Part shown: positions 39,601-52,300 of the stretch, piece after piece
Layout of the letters: the number at the start of each line of letters is the position of its first letter
Position numbering within the stretch: position 1 is the first letter of the stretch
The notes under the pieces: generated by a model
Databases searched by the model: none
What the model was told of the DNA's origin: nothing
Seen by the model: the letters and a program-made list of their open reading frames with translations, nothing else
Source: Linepithema humile
Lineage: Eukaryota > Arthropoda > Insecta > Hymenoptera > Formicidae
Direction of reading: 5' to 3'
Length of the DNA stretch: 64,000 nt
Assembly: GCF_040581485.1 (NCBI RefSeq)
Contig: NC_090130.1
Span: 8,246,001-8,310,000, forward strand
Translations under genes and position numbers: made by a program

Positions 39601-41128
39601 GTTCTACAAATCTCTCGTTGTGGCGCCTTGTAGTTTTCGTTCACATGCATACATTATGCGTTGACACATGCGCGCAGTAGTTAAACTATATTTTTACGTG
39701 CATCAAACAGTTGCGATATTTAATGCAATATTTAATTTTATAACAAATTGTAACAAATAATGCAATTGCGGAAGATGTTTTAAAGATTTTCCGCGTATTT
39801 TTATTTACGAATTCTGAACGAACAATTTTTGAAGTTGATTTTTCTATAAAAAAATTAAATTAAATGCTTTCGTTTTTCAATTAAATATTAATTCTTCATC
39901 ACTGCGAGCAACTAACCGTAAAGTTACAAAACCGTTTTTGTTAAAGAGAAATCCATGTTGGTTGCGTTGTGATGCACGCAAGAAAGTGCTTGTAATAAAA
40001 CATCCCGATATTTCTCTGTTATATTTCTCCCCGTAGAAATAATATTTTGTTGATTCATAGTTACGAAGCACCGATTGCCTGTTGCTTCGCCGGTGTTACG
40101 GAAGTTATATAACTTAGTTCGCAATTTTTCACATTAGTATTCATCTCGCCGCCAAACCGCGACCTTTCCACGGAAAATGGTGGAAGAAAGAAAGGGAGAG
40201 AGAGAGAGAGAGAGCGAATTCACGTCATTTGTGACTCGTTAGAAAAATTCTAGTCTCGCGGCTGGATTCGGCTGGTGTAGCACCTCAAAGAGCTAATTAC
40301 GCCGAGCACCTTGTTCTCGTGGCATTAAAGGAAAGGGAAACACGGTCGCGTTTCATCGCGTATTCCGCAGCAAACAAAGAGACGTCCTGATTTCATTGAC
40401 TCGCAATATCTACCTTCGAGTAACTCCACGCATTTTCTTGCAAACACGGACGATGTTTGCTTTGTAACATCTCTGCAAATTCGAATCTTGAACGAAAGGC
40501 AAGAGCTTTCAACGCATTTGCAAGAAATTTGATACTGAACATCCAATCAAAAATAAAATCTTAATTACAGTATTATTATTGTTGTTGTGCACGGATTATT
40601 CGCGAAGTTGTCGTAAATGAAATAAGAAATTGATTTATATCTTTTTAATTTTTTTTTGTTTTTTTTTTTTTTATATAATCTTTCACAATGTCGACGCATT
40701 TGGACGCAATAATGCTTCGAAACAATTATATCATTACGAAACTCCGATTCGTCAATTGTTTCTTTCACTTCTCCGTCTGACGAAAATCTTTCTCCAGCAA
40801 AGAATATTTTCATCCGCGAGAATAGATGGGAGTCGGACGAATAAGATGGATGCGACACAACGAATCGTACTTGAATTTGTTGATCTTTCCCATTGAAAGG
40901 ACACTTGTATCGAAACGCGCACTCATCTTGCGAAAAGCTTTCTCGTACGCAATTTATTAGTTAAGATACAAAATGTATTCATCTGAAATATATTAATGCC
41001 AATTTTTTAATCCAACAGACAAAATAATCCTGAAGCGAAATATAACGAAACTTATACAAAGCCCTAAATGCAAAAGGATCGAATTTCTGAGATGTCCAAA
41101 TGCATTCGTTCGCATGCCATCCCTCTTA

Positions 41129-41547
41129 CACACAGAAAAATACATACTGTATTTAAGTAAATATTACTTGCTTTAAGTATTTTATAAGTTCATATATACG
41201 CAAATCTATCGTAAGTTCATCATAAGCATCAAATTTATTCAAAATATATTTTGATCCCAGTAAGTTTAATACTTCACTCAAGAATATTAAATTAGAAAAA
41301 GAATTCTATTTGCTTATTAAATTAACCAAATCTGACTTTTCTTCGATATAATTTTATAATATTCTTCACCAAAAAATAACTACTTCTTTTGAGTATATAA
41401 TAATGAGTTTATCAAAAATTTGTGATGAGTATATTTTAAGACTATTATCAAGAAAATATTCTTTATTAAAGATAATTGTTACTTAAAAAAAGAAAAGTAA
41501 GCCGAGTAATTACTTTTCTTAGCAATAGAATGATATTTTTCTGTGTG
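41129..41547. mobile_element. Tc1/mariner-type MITE (about 419 bp)
   Basis: The left end CACACAGAAAAATA begins right after TA at 41127-41128. The right end is TATTTTTCTGTGTG followed by TA at 41548-41549. The termini are exact inverted repeats over 14 bp and the TA duplication fits Tc1/mariner-family insertion. The interior is AT-rich with no transposase. It ends only about 50 bp before the splice acceptor of the first coding exon of the cyclase, so it occupies the intron's polypyrimidine/branch-point neighbourhood. Confidence 0.8.
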
Positions 41548-41598
41548 TAGAATTAGAAAGTCAGATCAGCGAATTACATTGCTCACGTTATTCCGCAG

Positions 41599-41693
41599 GT
41601 AGTGGCGTGGGGCGGTGACGGCACAGGACCAACTGGACAGGCGGTCTCGGCGTAGCGGCAGTGACGTCGTGATCGGCAAGGGTCCTGGGGCCC
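41599..41693 (+). other. 5' untranslated part of the first coding exon of the cyclase
   Basis: Begins after a good acceptor (TTCCGCAG, AG at 41597-41598). It contains an in-frame TGA at 41616-41618, so the ATG at 41694 (context GGGCCCATGG) is the first usable start in this frame. At least one non-coding exon must lie upstream. Confidence 0.7.
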
Positions 41694-43278
41694 ATGGCCG
41701 GGAATTGTTTTCGTCAGCTCTGGTGGTGGCTCCCGATCGCGATCCTATCCGGGTGCTTTCCTCCCTCGGCCGACGCCGCTCGTATTTCGTGCACGTCCAC
41801 CTATCCGTCGGAAATAGCTCGCGGCGAGCGGCCCCGCGACGACGCGGACGTAGTGGTCTTTCTCGGCGAGAAATGCGACGGCGAAATCAACGTTACCGAG
41901 ATACAGGATCACTTGGATCTAACCGGCGAGCTCTCCATCAGCGTCATGCCGAGATCCCGTGAGTATACCACGCCCCTCCCGCACGATTTCATCCGATACT
42001 ACTTACTATCAATAACGGAGAAACCTTCGCGGAGGGACCGTGCAAATATACTACAAATTTCAGATGTGAAACTTTAATGCAGCTCGACGCACGGAAAATT
42101 CCACAGCTGTGGAAAATCGTCCGGACAGATTTATTTTTAACAAAAAGTAGACTATTTTTTTGACAAAATTGACTTCTCTCCGAAAAAATTTCAAAGTTTG
42201 TTATCCTTCGTAATTATTTGTTAAATACTTGCCACCGAATCTTCCGACTAAACGAAAAGTTGAGATTACGATTGATTGCGCTTCGATATCGCACAAGAAT
42301 ACGATAAATAGCTACCAATAACAATCTTGAAGCGCGCATTTGTGTATGTAGACGTTTACGCGAGAGTAATCTCGAATGCATCGATCAATTCGAGAGCCAC
42401 TTCTCACGTAGTGATTAATTATGCCTATTGTGTGCACACCGGTACGGCAGCGATGCGACGTTAAATTTTAATGTAAACATTTGCTCCGCAGCGTATGGCG
42501 GCACATGTATCCATAATATATAGAGGTGTCATAATATAATCATTCGCGCGCTTCCGCTACGCGGCACCGAGTGGCCCTAAATTTACACGCGCATGAATCA
42601 CGCGATGTCCAATAATCCAATTACGTATTCAAATCGAAACTCGGCCGGTTATGCGTCTGGCGAGCCGCGAGGAGAAAACAGCCGCCCTCGAGTGCGGGGC
42701 TGCGTTCACTTTGCATCGCTCGCCGTGCGGAAATAACGAAACACGCGAATATCGGTTCGAAAAATGCCGTCGGAATATAATACTCGACGCGCGAGAGAGC
42801 AACGCAGGTAGCCCTCTCGCCGCAAAACCCGATCTTCCTCCGAGCGAGAGAGAGAGGGAGAGAGAGAGAGAGAGAGTCGCTACGAGAGATCCATATTCAG
42901 GAAGTGCCACTAATAGCGTCTCCACCGTTATTGTCTGCACCATTATATCTCGCACAATCGCCGGCGACGGCCGCGCCGACACGCGCGCGCGCACACACGT
43001 ATAAATCGCGCACCTACTCGCATGACGAAGATACCTACGTGCGTCTAAATAGAATCTCGTTTCAATGCGTCGGGCGAAACACGGGGGTTCGACGTTGTTA
43101 AGTATCAGCTGTAACGAGCGAGCGCACAGCGAGCGGTGGCTGTCTCGTTATTATCCTAGATAGGAGGGATAGCGGGCTTATCGGAATCGATAGCCAACCC
43201 GCGGACCCATTGAAAATTACAGCATTAAATCAATATACGTCACACACCGCAGGCCGTTCCGTGTCGTTTCCCTCTCTC

Positions 43279-43330
<52 letters not shown>

Positions 43331-46300
43331 GTCTGCGCGTTCATTACGGTAACAAATTGTCGAAGTACGGAGAGAGAGATGGAGCTCCGAAATCTGCGAT
43401 CGTTTGCGGCGAAACTAATAGTTCGATTAATTAATTTGTAGTGACGTGTGAGACGGAAACCGGGGGCCTCGGCGCGCTAATCCACGTTCTCGGCGAGACC
43501 AACACGAAGGCGGTGATAGCCACGCTCGACAGCTCGATCTGCGAGGTGGCCGCTAAGCTCGCGCATCTTGGGAATAAGCCGTTACTCACCTGGACGTGTC
43601 CCTTGGTAAGTGTTATCACGTTCGCCGGCGGTCCGCCGACGGCTGCCCGCGCTGTTGAACAGCATTAATTGGCAATTAAGGCACGTATTTCCGGTATTTC
43701 GAGGAACAAAAAAGTTCCGCGAATCGATATCGAATAAAACTACTCCGTTTCCAGCTTGCTTCCTTCGCGGAAAATTGTGAAAATTGAAAATTTTACGCCG
43801 CGTCTGAATGATTAAACCCGATCCGCGCTGCGCGTCTCATTATTATTAATTTATATCACTAGCTCGGCCGAAAAGTCGCGCACGGCTCCCGCGCGTACAT
43901 AATATTGCAGCTGACATTATTTGTGCAATTTGATGGAGCTGCTGTAAATTTAGAAGATAGATCTATCCGCTCGACATTTATTGTACATATTGATGGATGC
44001 TTCGCTTTTTATTCAGATTAAATCAGTGCGAACTGATTTACACACCGAATTCGACACGTGTTTCCCCGGATAGTTGATGTCACACTTTGATCGAGTGTAA
44101 TTAAAATCGGCAAAATTGCACCGTAGAATAAACATGTCGCGCGTTTCCTGCGCGAAATAATTAAAGCTAAAAGATATCATCGTCGAATTGAAGCTGGAAA
44201 AAAAAATCAGATGCAAATTCAGCGATACGTTAGCAGCGAGTCGTGAAATACGGCGTGACGTTATTTAACGCGTTTTTTTTATCTGCGCAGGCAAAGTTAA
44301 AATAATGCAAATTGTGCGCCCGTAAATAATTATGTGCAACGTAATATCCGAGCTGAAATTGGGGAAGCTATAAATTTCAGCTCCGCTTCCGTGCACTTGA
44401 TTCCACTGAAAGAGCCAATTTTAATGCTGACTTTCGAGCGGCACGTTTGAATTAGATCGAATAAATGCTTATTCCTGTTATTCAGTTTTCTAATTGGCGC
44501 ACGTGCAATTACGTGCATCTCTCCCGATACACAAGCGGCAAATGTACTTGCAGTATTACAACTATGTCGACAGTGAGATAATAGAAGGTTGCACCGAACT
44601 TCTCGCCGATTCACCGTGAGATTTGTCATTAATGAAGCACAATGCGCTTACGCCGAACAAATTGTCATTCTACGAAAAGCTCGCCTTTACCTCCCCCGTA
44701 GATTCCTCCCACGTTTCCCAAGGCGACAATCATGTCATCGTTTCAGTGAATATCCGACAGATAGTTTTGGATATTTCTTGGTCTGCTTGAAAATGGAATT
44801 GAATTTCACGATTACATTTCTATCGTTACATTTAACCTTTCACGTTTCCCGGAAAATGTTTTGTCGCGAAAAAAAAAATAGAACAAATTGATTCTTATAT
44901 TTGTACATTAAATTAAAAATAAGTTTTTTAGAAATATAAAACTGTAAATATTTAGTGAATATGTCCAGAAGCAATATATTCGGCTTTTATTTTGCCGGAG
45001 GAGATGCGAGTAAAAATTTTATAAATAAACATACGCATATACATTGTTTTTTTTTTTTTTTTTTGAAGGACAAAAATAAATTCTGAAAAATTTGTATAAA
45101 TATTTTTCCGTAAGAATTTTATTCTGCAGCTGGTATTGATTTGAAGTATACGCGCTTTATAAACGAAATGTATAACGGCTCGAATGTCGTCTCGTTAAAA
45201 TTTGAGAAGATCACGAATGTCTACAACTTATGTTCCAGAGAGATTTGAAGGAGAAGGATCTATCATCGATCATTAGACTCTCTCCGTCATTGCCGTCAAT
45301 GGCGAACGCCGTGGCAGAAATATTCCAGCATTTGCAGTGGAAGACTGCGACCATTATCGGTACAGGTAAGTTTATATCCTGGTTTAATACCAATCCTAAT
45401 TACTGCAATCCTATTATCGGAAAAGCACGATGTTCTACGACATAAAGGAACAATAAAAGAAATAAAAGGAACTTTCTTATTGACCGAAATATACCACCTT
45501 AAGTACGCTTTTAAGTATATAATTTATAGAAATTTAGTTTATTAAAGTGTTATATTAAATTTATAGAGAAAAATCGCGTACACTTTATAAATAAAGTTTT
45601 CCGATCTATCAGTTCGATCATATCGATCGATGATTTGTGAAACGTGACAACATTTTTCGCGCTCCTCGCTCGAAGATCTTAAAATCTAAGCGCGTTTGAC
45701 ATTTCCATCGAAAATAGACTGTTGATTAAAATTTAATCTTTGTTAATTCACGACTCGGAGAAAGAATTACGCGGCGTACTTTGCAAGTCTGTTCCGTCGA
45801 ACGCAAAGGCAGAGATGTGCATGCGAAAAAGCTCATTTATTTCAACCTGTGCTGCACGAGAGAATTGCGTATGACTTTTCGCTTCTGACGTCACAACCCA
45901 ATCGAGCGCCGAATCGAGAGAGCGTTTAAGGATTAAAATGCGAACGACACGCGGAAAGGAGGACGCAATAACGATGGGAGGTCGGAGCAATAATAAACCG
46001 ACACACACACGCGCACAACATCGTTCCGCGGTCCATTAAAATACGATTGTGTTGCGACGCGACGCGCGCGTATTGAATTTTAACGCACATTACCTGCGGT
46101 ACTCCGATTAATGCCGCAGATCGCGAGCCGTGGTCCAGCCTGGACCGTGCCGTGATCGGCGCGTTCCGCAGGATCGGCGTCGTCCTACGGCATCACTTGA
46201 TTCTACCCCACCGCGCCACTCTCGAGCAAATCCGCAGAATTCTGAGGTCCGTGCACAGCGTCTCCCGTCGAGGTAAGTACGCGCAGTTAATCCTATTATA

Positions 46301-49300
46301 CGGAAACTTGCAAACATTATCCGGCATTTACAGCATTTACACGGTGTGCGCAGTATGCCGAAGTATCTCCGCCGAGGTAACCACCAGAACTATCGAGTTG
46401 AAGATTAAATTAAACGGCGTGACGCGACGCGCGCGCGTTTTTTCGTTCTCCCGCCTGAAATCCTGAACGTAAGAACGCGTTCACGCGTCCCGGCGTTCTT
46501 AACGCAATTCTAATTCGACGGCGATGTCATTTCGCTCTTAAACTCGGCGAGAATTTCGCGTCCTAATCGCTTAATTGTGTTTATTGTTTCCGCGCAGGGT
46601 GTTTCGAAATTGATGTTCTTGATTGAATTAGCTAACGCGCTGTGGACGTTAAACTTGTATAATTAATTTGCAACTGATGCCTTCTGCTTCGCTGATTTTC
46701 AACATTAAGGTATTAGTAGTTTCCAAATTTTTAACAACATATGATTTTTTTATTTTTGAAGAAGTGACGAATTAATATGAAAAAGTTGACTTTCAATCCT
46801 TCGATGTAAGTGTAGAGATTTCCTTCGTTCTCATAAAATAAATTAGTTCATAAAAAAATTAATATTCTCGAAAACAAATAGAGAAAAATGAACGTAGCGT
46901 TCGCAACGCGAAGCGGTACGAGAGTTATTACTGTTTACACACGTTTGAGAATTGGATTTAGATGGAAAGCTATTTACACTGTTTATAAATCTTTTATTCG
47001 CTTTGTATGGGGATTGAGATAGTTCGGCGAGAAAATTCCCGGCGAGTAAAAATGCAGACAATTCCAGAGATTCCAGAGATGTTCTCGCGTCGTGGTATGT
47101 GTATTTATAGCGGAAAGCCGAAGTTAACAGCGTTTTCACAAATCTTTCTGTCGTGCGTAAAAACACGTGCATGCTCGGTGCGGCGCAGTCCGCGGCTGCA
47201 AATCTGCAAATCCTCCAAGTGCAATATGTGCGTGAAAAAAAGGAAAATAGAAGAAGTCCGCTTCGCGAACCGCGCGGGGATCATCGCGCGGCAGCGAGTT
47301 GAAACTTTCTTAAAATTTTACATCAAAGCCGCCGTGCAATCGCGCCTTAGCGTCTCCGCAGAAGCGCGCAGGCAACTCAGTTAGCGACAATTTACGGCGC
47401 CCAGTAGTGTGCTCGATGCAAATGAGTCGAGCAACGGCGCGACGCGGTCCTTTCAGGGCGCAGCGTCCGCGCGGGCGAATATGTGAGATACGATGTAATC
47501 AGAGCTGACTTTAATTAATCTCAACTTTATGAATAAACGGTCATCGCGTTTCGCCGGAGTAAATGCGACTGTGACCTGTCGCGGCGCAGGCGCGGGATTA
47601 TTTTGATATTTATCGCAGCGAACGCTTATGTAAATACGAAGAACGTAAATTGCCAAGACGGCTTCTTGCGCGGTAAAGGCTTGATTGCTCAATCATTATG
47701 TCGGAAGTTTCCGCCGTCGTATCGTGACACACATCTCAGAATTGCGCTCTTACTTCGCGACGGCGAGGGGCGAGAGGGGGAATGTATCTATCTTTTTAGT
47801 TAATGACTTTTAATTAAATAGAGTGTACTTCGCCTCCGGTATTCTCTATAATATTTAATTAAAATCCCCGGCTTTAATTTACCTTTGAAAGGGTTATAGG
47901 GCTATAAATTTAATCGCCGCGCGACAGGTCACTCAGCGATCGTTAACCAATATATCATTTTCCGTAATTTACTTTCCTTTTCCCTCTATGCGCTCTTTCT
48001 GTCTGTCGCCTCATTCTACCCTTGGCTCGTGTATACGCACGCACATTAACGCGCAAAATATAAAGTATATTATACCCAAGCACAAATATATGATTTTATG
48101 TAACTGTAGTAAAAAAAAATTGAGTTCTGTTCTTTGGCTTGAGGAATTTTTTTTATTACCGTATCGATTTGACCCGATTTTTATACAAATATGAGTGATT
48201 TGTTCGAGACACGTGGCAACTTCATTGAATACTATATTTGATTCAATTAACGAAATGAATATATCAGAAGCGTATTATTATACGTAACGATTATCGCGCA
48301 TTTAATTCCTTAATGGCGGAACTTTCAATTTGACAAGAAAGATAAAGTAGCCAATAAATTAGGTCTTGTTCATTTAAGAGTTAAACTGCTACGGAAAGTT
48401 CTTGTTCAAATATCGTTTCTAAAATAGCGTAATGTCATTAAAAGTAAACGAAACTCCTCGAGAGATATCCTTCAAGCATTTAACACTCGAAATATAAACT
48501 TTATTTTCGCTTACTTTTATTATCGCTAAATCATAAATTAAATAAAATCATAAATTGCGATAAGTGCGAGAAATAATTCGAAATGAAGAATAATTCAATC
48601 TTGATTCCACGTATTCGAGCATTTCATATATTTTCGTTTATTCCCTAGCATCCTTACGTGCAGGCACGTGCAAACCTATTTCTCTTTCGCCAGCTACGGT
48701 GCTTTGTCTGCCGCTGCTCGACGAGATGACGAGCCGCGTTCTGATCGAGCTGAACATCGCGTGGCAAACGCACGTGCCGAATTCCTGGATCCTGATGATC
48801 CAGACGGAGGATATCGAACTCTTCCTTCCGAGAGACGACTCGCTGCCCACCTCGCTCCCCACCGAACCATCGACCTTGGCCCATTCCGCGATTACACAGT
48901 CTTCCAATTTTTCTACCACGAATGTAACTCGCGCCGGCCCGAGCGTAACTCCGGAGAGCGACGAGAAAATGCGGAAGGAGCAGCGCGCCCCGCGTAGATT
49001 TTCTCCGCCGAGAAACCTCAGCAGCACCATGATGGAAAATCTACTTGCGGTCGCGCCGCTTGATCAGAGGTAATTATCCGTTAACGTAATTAACTGGAGA
49101 ACAGTTTGTCGACATAATTAACGAGCGAGCTTGAGGCACAACGTAATCTCGGATTTCTTCAACAAAGATTTTCTATAGGCTATTTTACTTTCTTACTATT
49201 TTATCCGCGACTTTGTTTTTATAAACATTTAAGGCAATATTAATATCGAAATTAATAAAATCGTAAGAAATATCTGATTGATAGATTTTGTTGCCATGAG

Positions 49301-52300
49301 AATTTGTTCGATTAAATATGTACGTGAAAAGCATATTTTCGACATACATCAGAGACCTGTATTAAGCATCGTCGAAATAATTTCGACAAATTAATGCAAA
49401 TTTAATTATTAATTATAATAAAATTATCTAGAAATTTTATAGTTGGACATTGTTTACAGGGTCGCATTATGAATAATTTGCAATCAGGTTAACAAATTAA
49501 TTAATGCCCGAAATTACGTCGCAATCAATCATCTTTGTTGAACGCTTCAGCTTTATTGCTTTATTTTCTCTGTATATCTGATAAAAAAGAATATAACTAC
49601 TTAGCGCTGCGAGAAGATTTATAATAGCAAGAAGCTTCATCGTTGTCTGGCAAATCCTTTTAAGACAGATTTCTAAAGATCCCTCGAACGTTCGCAAAAA
49701 AGTGTGAGCGATGCACATAACAGCTCTCGTCTGTAGAGCAAAATATCCATGATAAGATTAGGTGGTTCTGATAAAAAACCTTTATACGAAATACTTTTTC
49801 TGCAATATGATAAGCTAGCGTTCGCATTACAAATTATTGTCAACTTTTATAAACTAATAATAAGCCTTAAAATATCATTACTAGTAAGATCTCTAGAAAT
49901 GCATTTGTAAAATGTCGCAGTCGATTAACCGAAATTTAATTAACAATTAAAGTGAAACGCGAATCAAGTCTGCTGAAAAAGTTGACCTTAATTGAAGATT
50001 TCTTCCCTTGTTAGATCGAGGCGCGCAACAACGCCGTTGTACATAATTACGAAATTCCAGCGCGAGCACGACATGATCCCGAATTATAATACAAATCGCG
50101 CTTGTTAGACCGTCAAGCCGAGTTAATTGTAGGCGTTGATCCATGTAATTATACGATCCTCGTGATTAACTCATGAGAATAGCCCGAGGTGTCTTGAACA
50201 CGACGGGGCATCGCGACACCGCGTCGCCTCCGTGTACGAGAGAGAGAGAGAGAGAGAGTTCCCGGCTATTTTCGCATTTCCGGTTTCTTACGCAGGTACG
50301 ATGTGAGCAAGATCTTCAGTGGCGTGCAGTATTACGCGACGGTGGCGTTGCTCGATCGACTGAACGAATCGCTGACTGTGTTAACGCGCGACAACAGCAG
50401 TCTCGACAGCAACAACAACAAGATGTACACGTATGCCCTGCTGGATTGGCGGGACGCCGGTTGGAGTCCGGTCCTCGCGGTAGTCGAGCAGCATCAGCAG
50501 CTGCTGGTTCAGCAGCTAACGCCGAGCAGGGTGGCGCGTCTCACCGTCGAGGCGCCCGATCTGCCGTCCTGCGACGTCGACGGCGACTGCCCGGGTGAGC
50601 TTGCAGATTTCATTACGAACGCGCTACTTTTTTACGATGATTTTGTCATTTGATCGGTTCGAATCTCTCGCGGTATCTGAAAAATTTTGAACAGAACACC
50701 ACTTTTTGAAAAGTTTTTTTAGCAACGAACAAACTAAATGACGCTTGTAGAAAATTGATTGAAGACAACAATGTATATCAAACTGGAAATTTTATTCAGC
50801 AACAATAATTATAATTCTGTCTGCAGGCGATGCAAAATTAATAATGTATAATTGATATCGTATATCGCGTGGAAGCAATTTTAGAGAGAAGAGTTCATTT
50901 ATTATTTCATCGGGTTCTGTTTAACGATGCCCGTGCGACCGTGTTGCGGGAATGTACTGTCAAAAATAGGACGGGATAATTACGGAATGGAGAAAGCTGC
51001 GAAGGGGAAGGGCTCTCTCCCTTCGTACCTTTCATCGCCCCGATCGGGATCGATAAGCGGCTCTCTTGAATCCGAAAATATCGCCCGACGACGCTCTAAC
51101 AAGGTAATGCAGTGCATTAATTATTGAACAGGTGGCTTGGCCGACATGTCTTTCCGTACCACACATATCGTAGCTATTATTCTGGGGTCGCTGCTGTTCA
51201 CCTTTGTCGCCATCGCCGTCGCGATTATAGTCCGGTGAGCGAGCACTTTATTACGTTACACATCATAACATTTATAGCCCCGTAGTGTCAAACCGCAATG
51301 CAAAAAGTGATTATGCGTCAATTCTTTCGCTGTCTTGAATATACTTTTTTTTATAATTGCAATTTCAGAGTTAACTAATTTACGTCCTGAATTATGATTT
51401 AGCATTATTCGTGATTTTCAACTAAAGTAATAATTTTTAAAAGTTTTACATTCATTTTTAACACTTCTCTAGAGGTTTCTCTACAATTTAGTTATAATAT
51501 TTTAGTAACATTGAATAAAACTGGTCCATCCGAAAAATGTTAACAAATGATTATGCTGAATGTATTTATGTATCTTGTACACTTGCAGGAAGCGGCTGCT
51601 TAAGAAAAGGATGTCTAAGGGTCCGTACAAAATCATTCTGACGACGTCGGATTTCGTTTTCCCTCAAGTGCCTCCAGTAGATTCGAGAACGGTGAGCAGA
51701 GTTTTATCCTGTACACAGTATGAAATCTTCCTTTCCAAAAGAAATTAAAGGATCTTTGCGCACAACTCTTTAATATTATTAATCTTTTTGCCGTTTAATA
51801 CATTGTAATATAATACATATTTTGTTTCTCGCGCTTTAAATTACGACTTCGGTGAATAAATTGCTGTCGGGGTTTTTACACTTTTGTTTTGTAAGCACGT
51901 TAGCGTCGGCTAAGGTAAATTTCGATTAAAAATATTTTGATAGTTAACACAAAAATAATATACGTTCGCACATTAAGGCGCATCTGAGGCATTTTACTAT
52001 TTCGTATTACACACACAAGAATGAATAAACAGATCGGTTAAAATTAAAGATAAATATCCGCGGAATGGAAATATCTCGGCCGATCTTTGTCGACATCGTC
52101 GCGCGATGAATTTCCGTGGAATAAATCTTGCGAATGATCTATTTCGAGAAATAGCAATCGCAGGCGACGATGGCAGGAGAAAATCTAAAATTGCGCACCC
52201 AATTTTTCGACACGTCATCTGCCGCGGCTGTGCTACGCCTAAACTACTTTCGCATGCTTTCACACGCGCGCGCTTCCCGCACTTTTAAAAATTATGTCTA

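Larger units (their letters stand above)
22223..41598 (+). other. Long non-coding stretch, probable leader intron of the cyclase gene
   Basis: About 19 kb without a convincing coding gene. It includes a 25-base A run (23819-23843), a homeobox-type palindrome (27222-27264), an orphan open frame (27970-28323, minus), CT, CG and TA microsatellites (29391, 31584, 31875), nested inverted repeats near 31215-31365, a GC-rich island (33130-34060), a hAT-type MITE (36242-36664), a CpG-containing mixed region (37380-38300) and a mariner-type MITE (41129-41547). Whether it is all one intron depends on the unproven leader exon. Confidence 0.45.

Noticed and set aside
50640..50680. tRNA-like T-loop (GGTTCGAATC)
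   Set aside because: The bases on either side do not pair as a T-stem and no acceptor or anticodon arm could be drawn.
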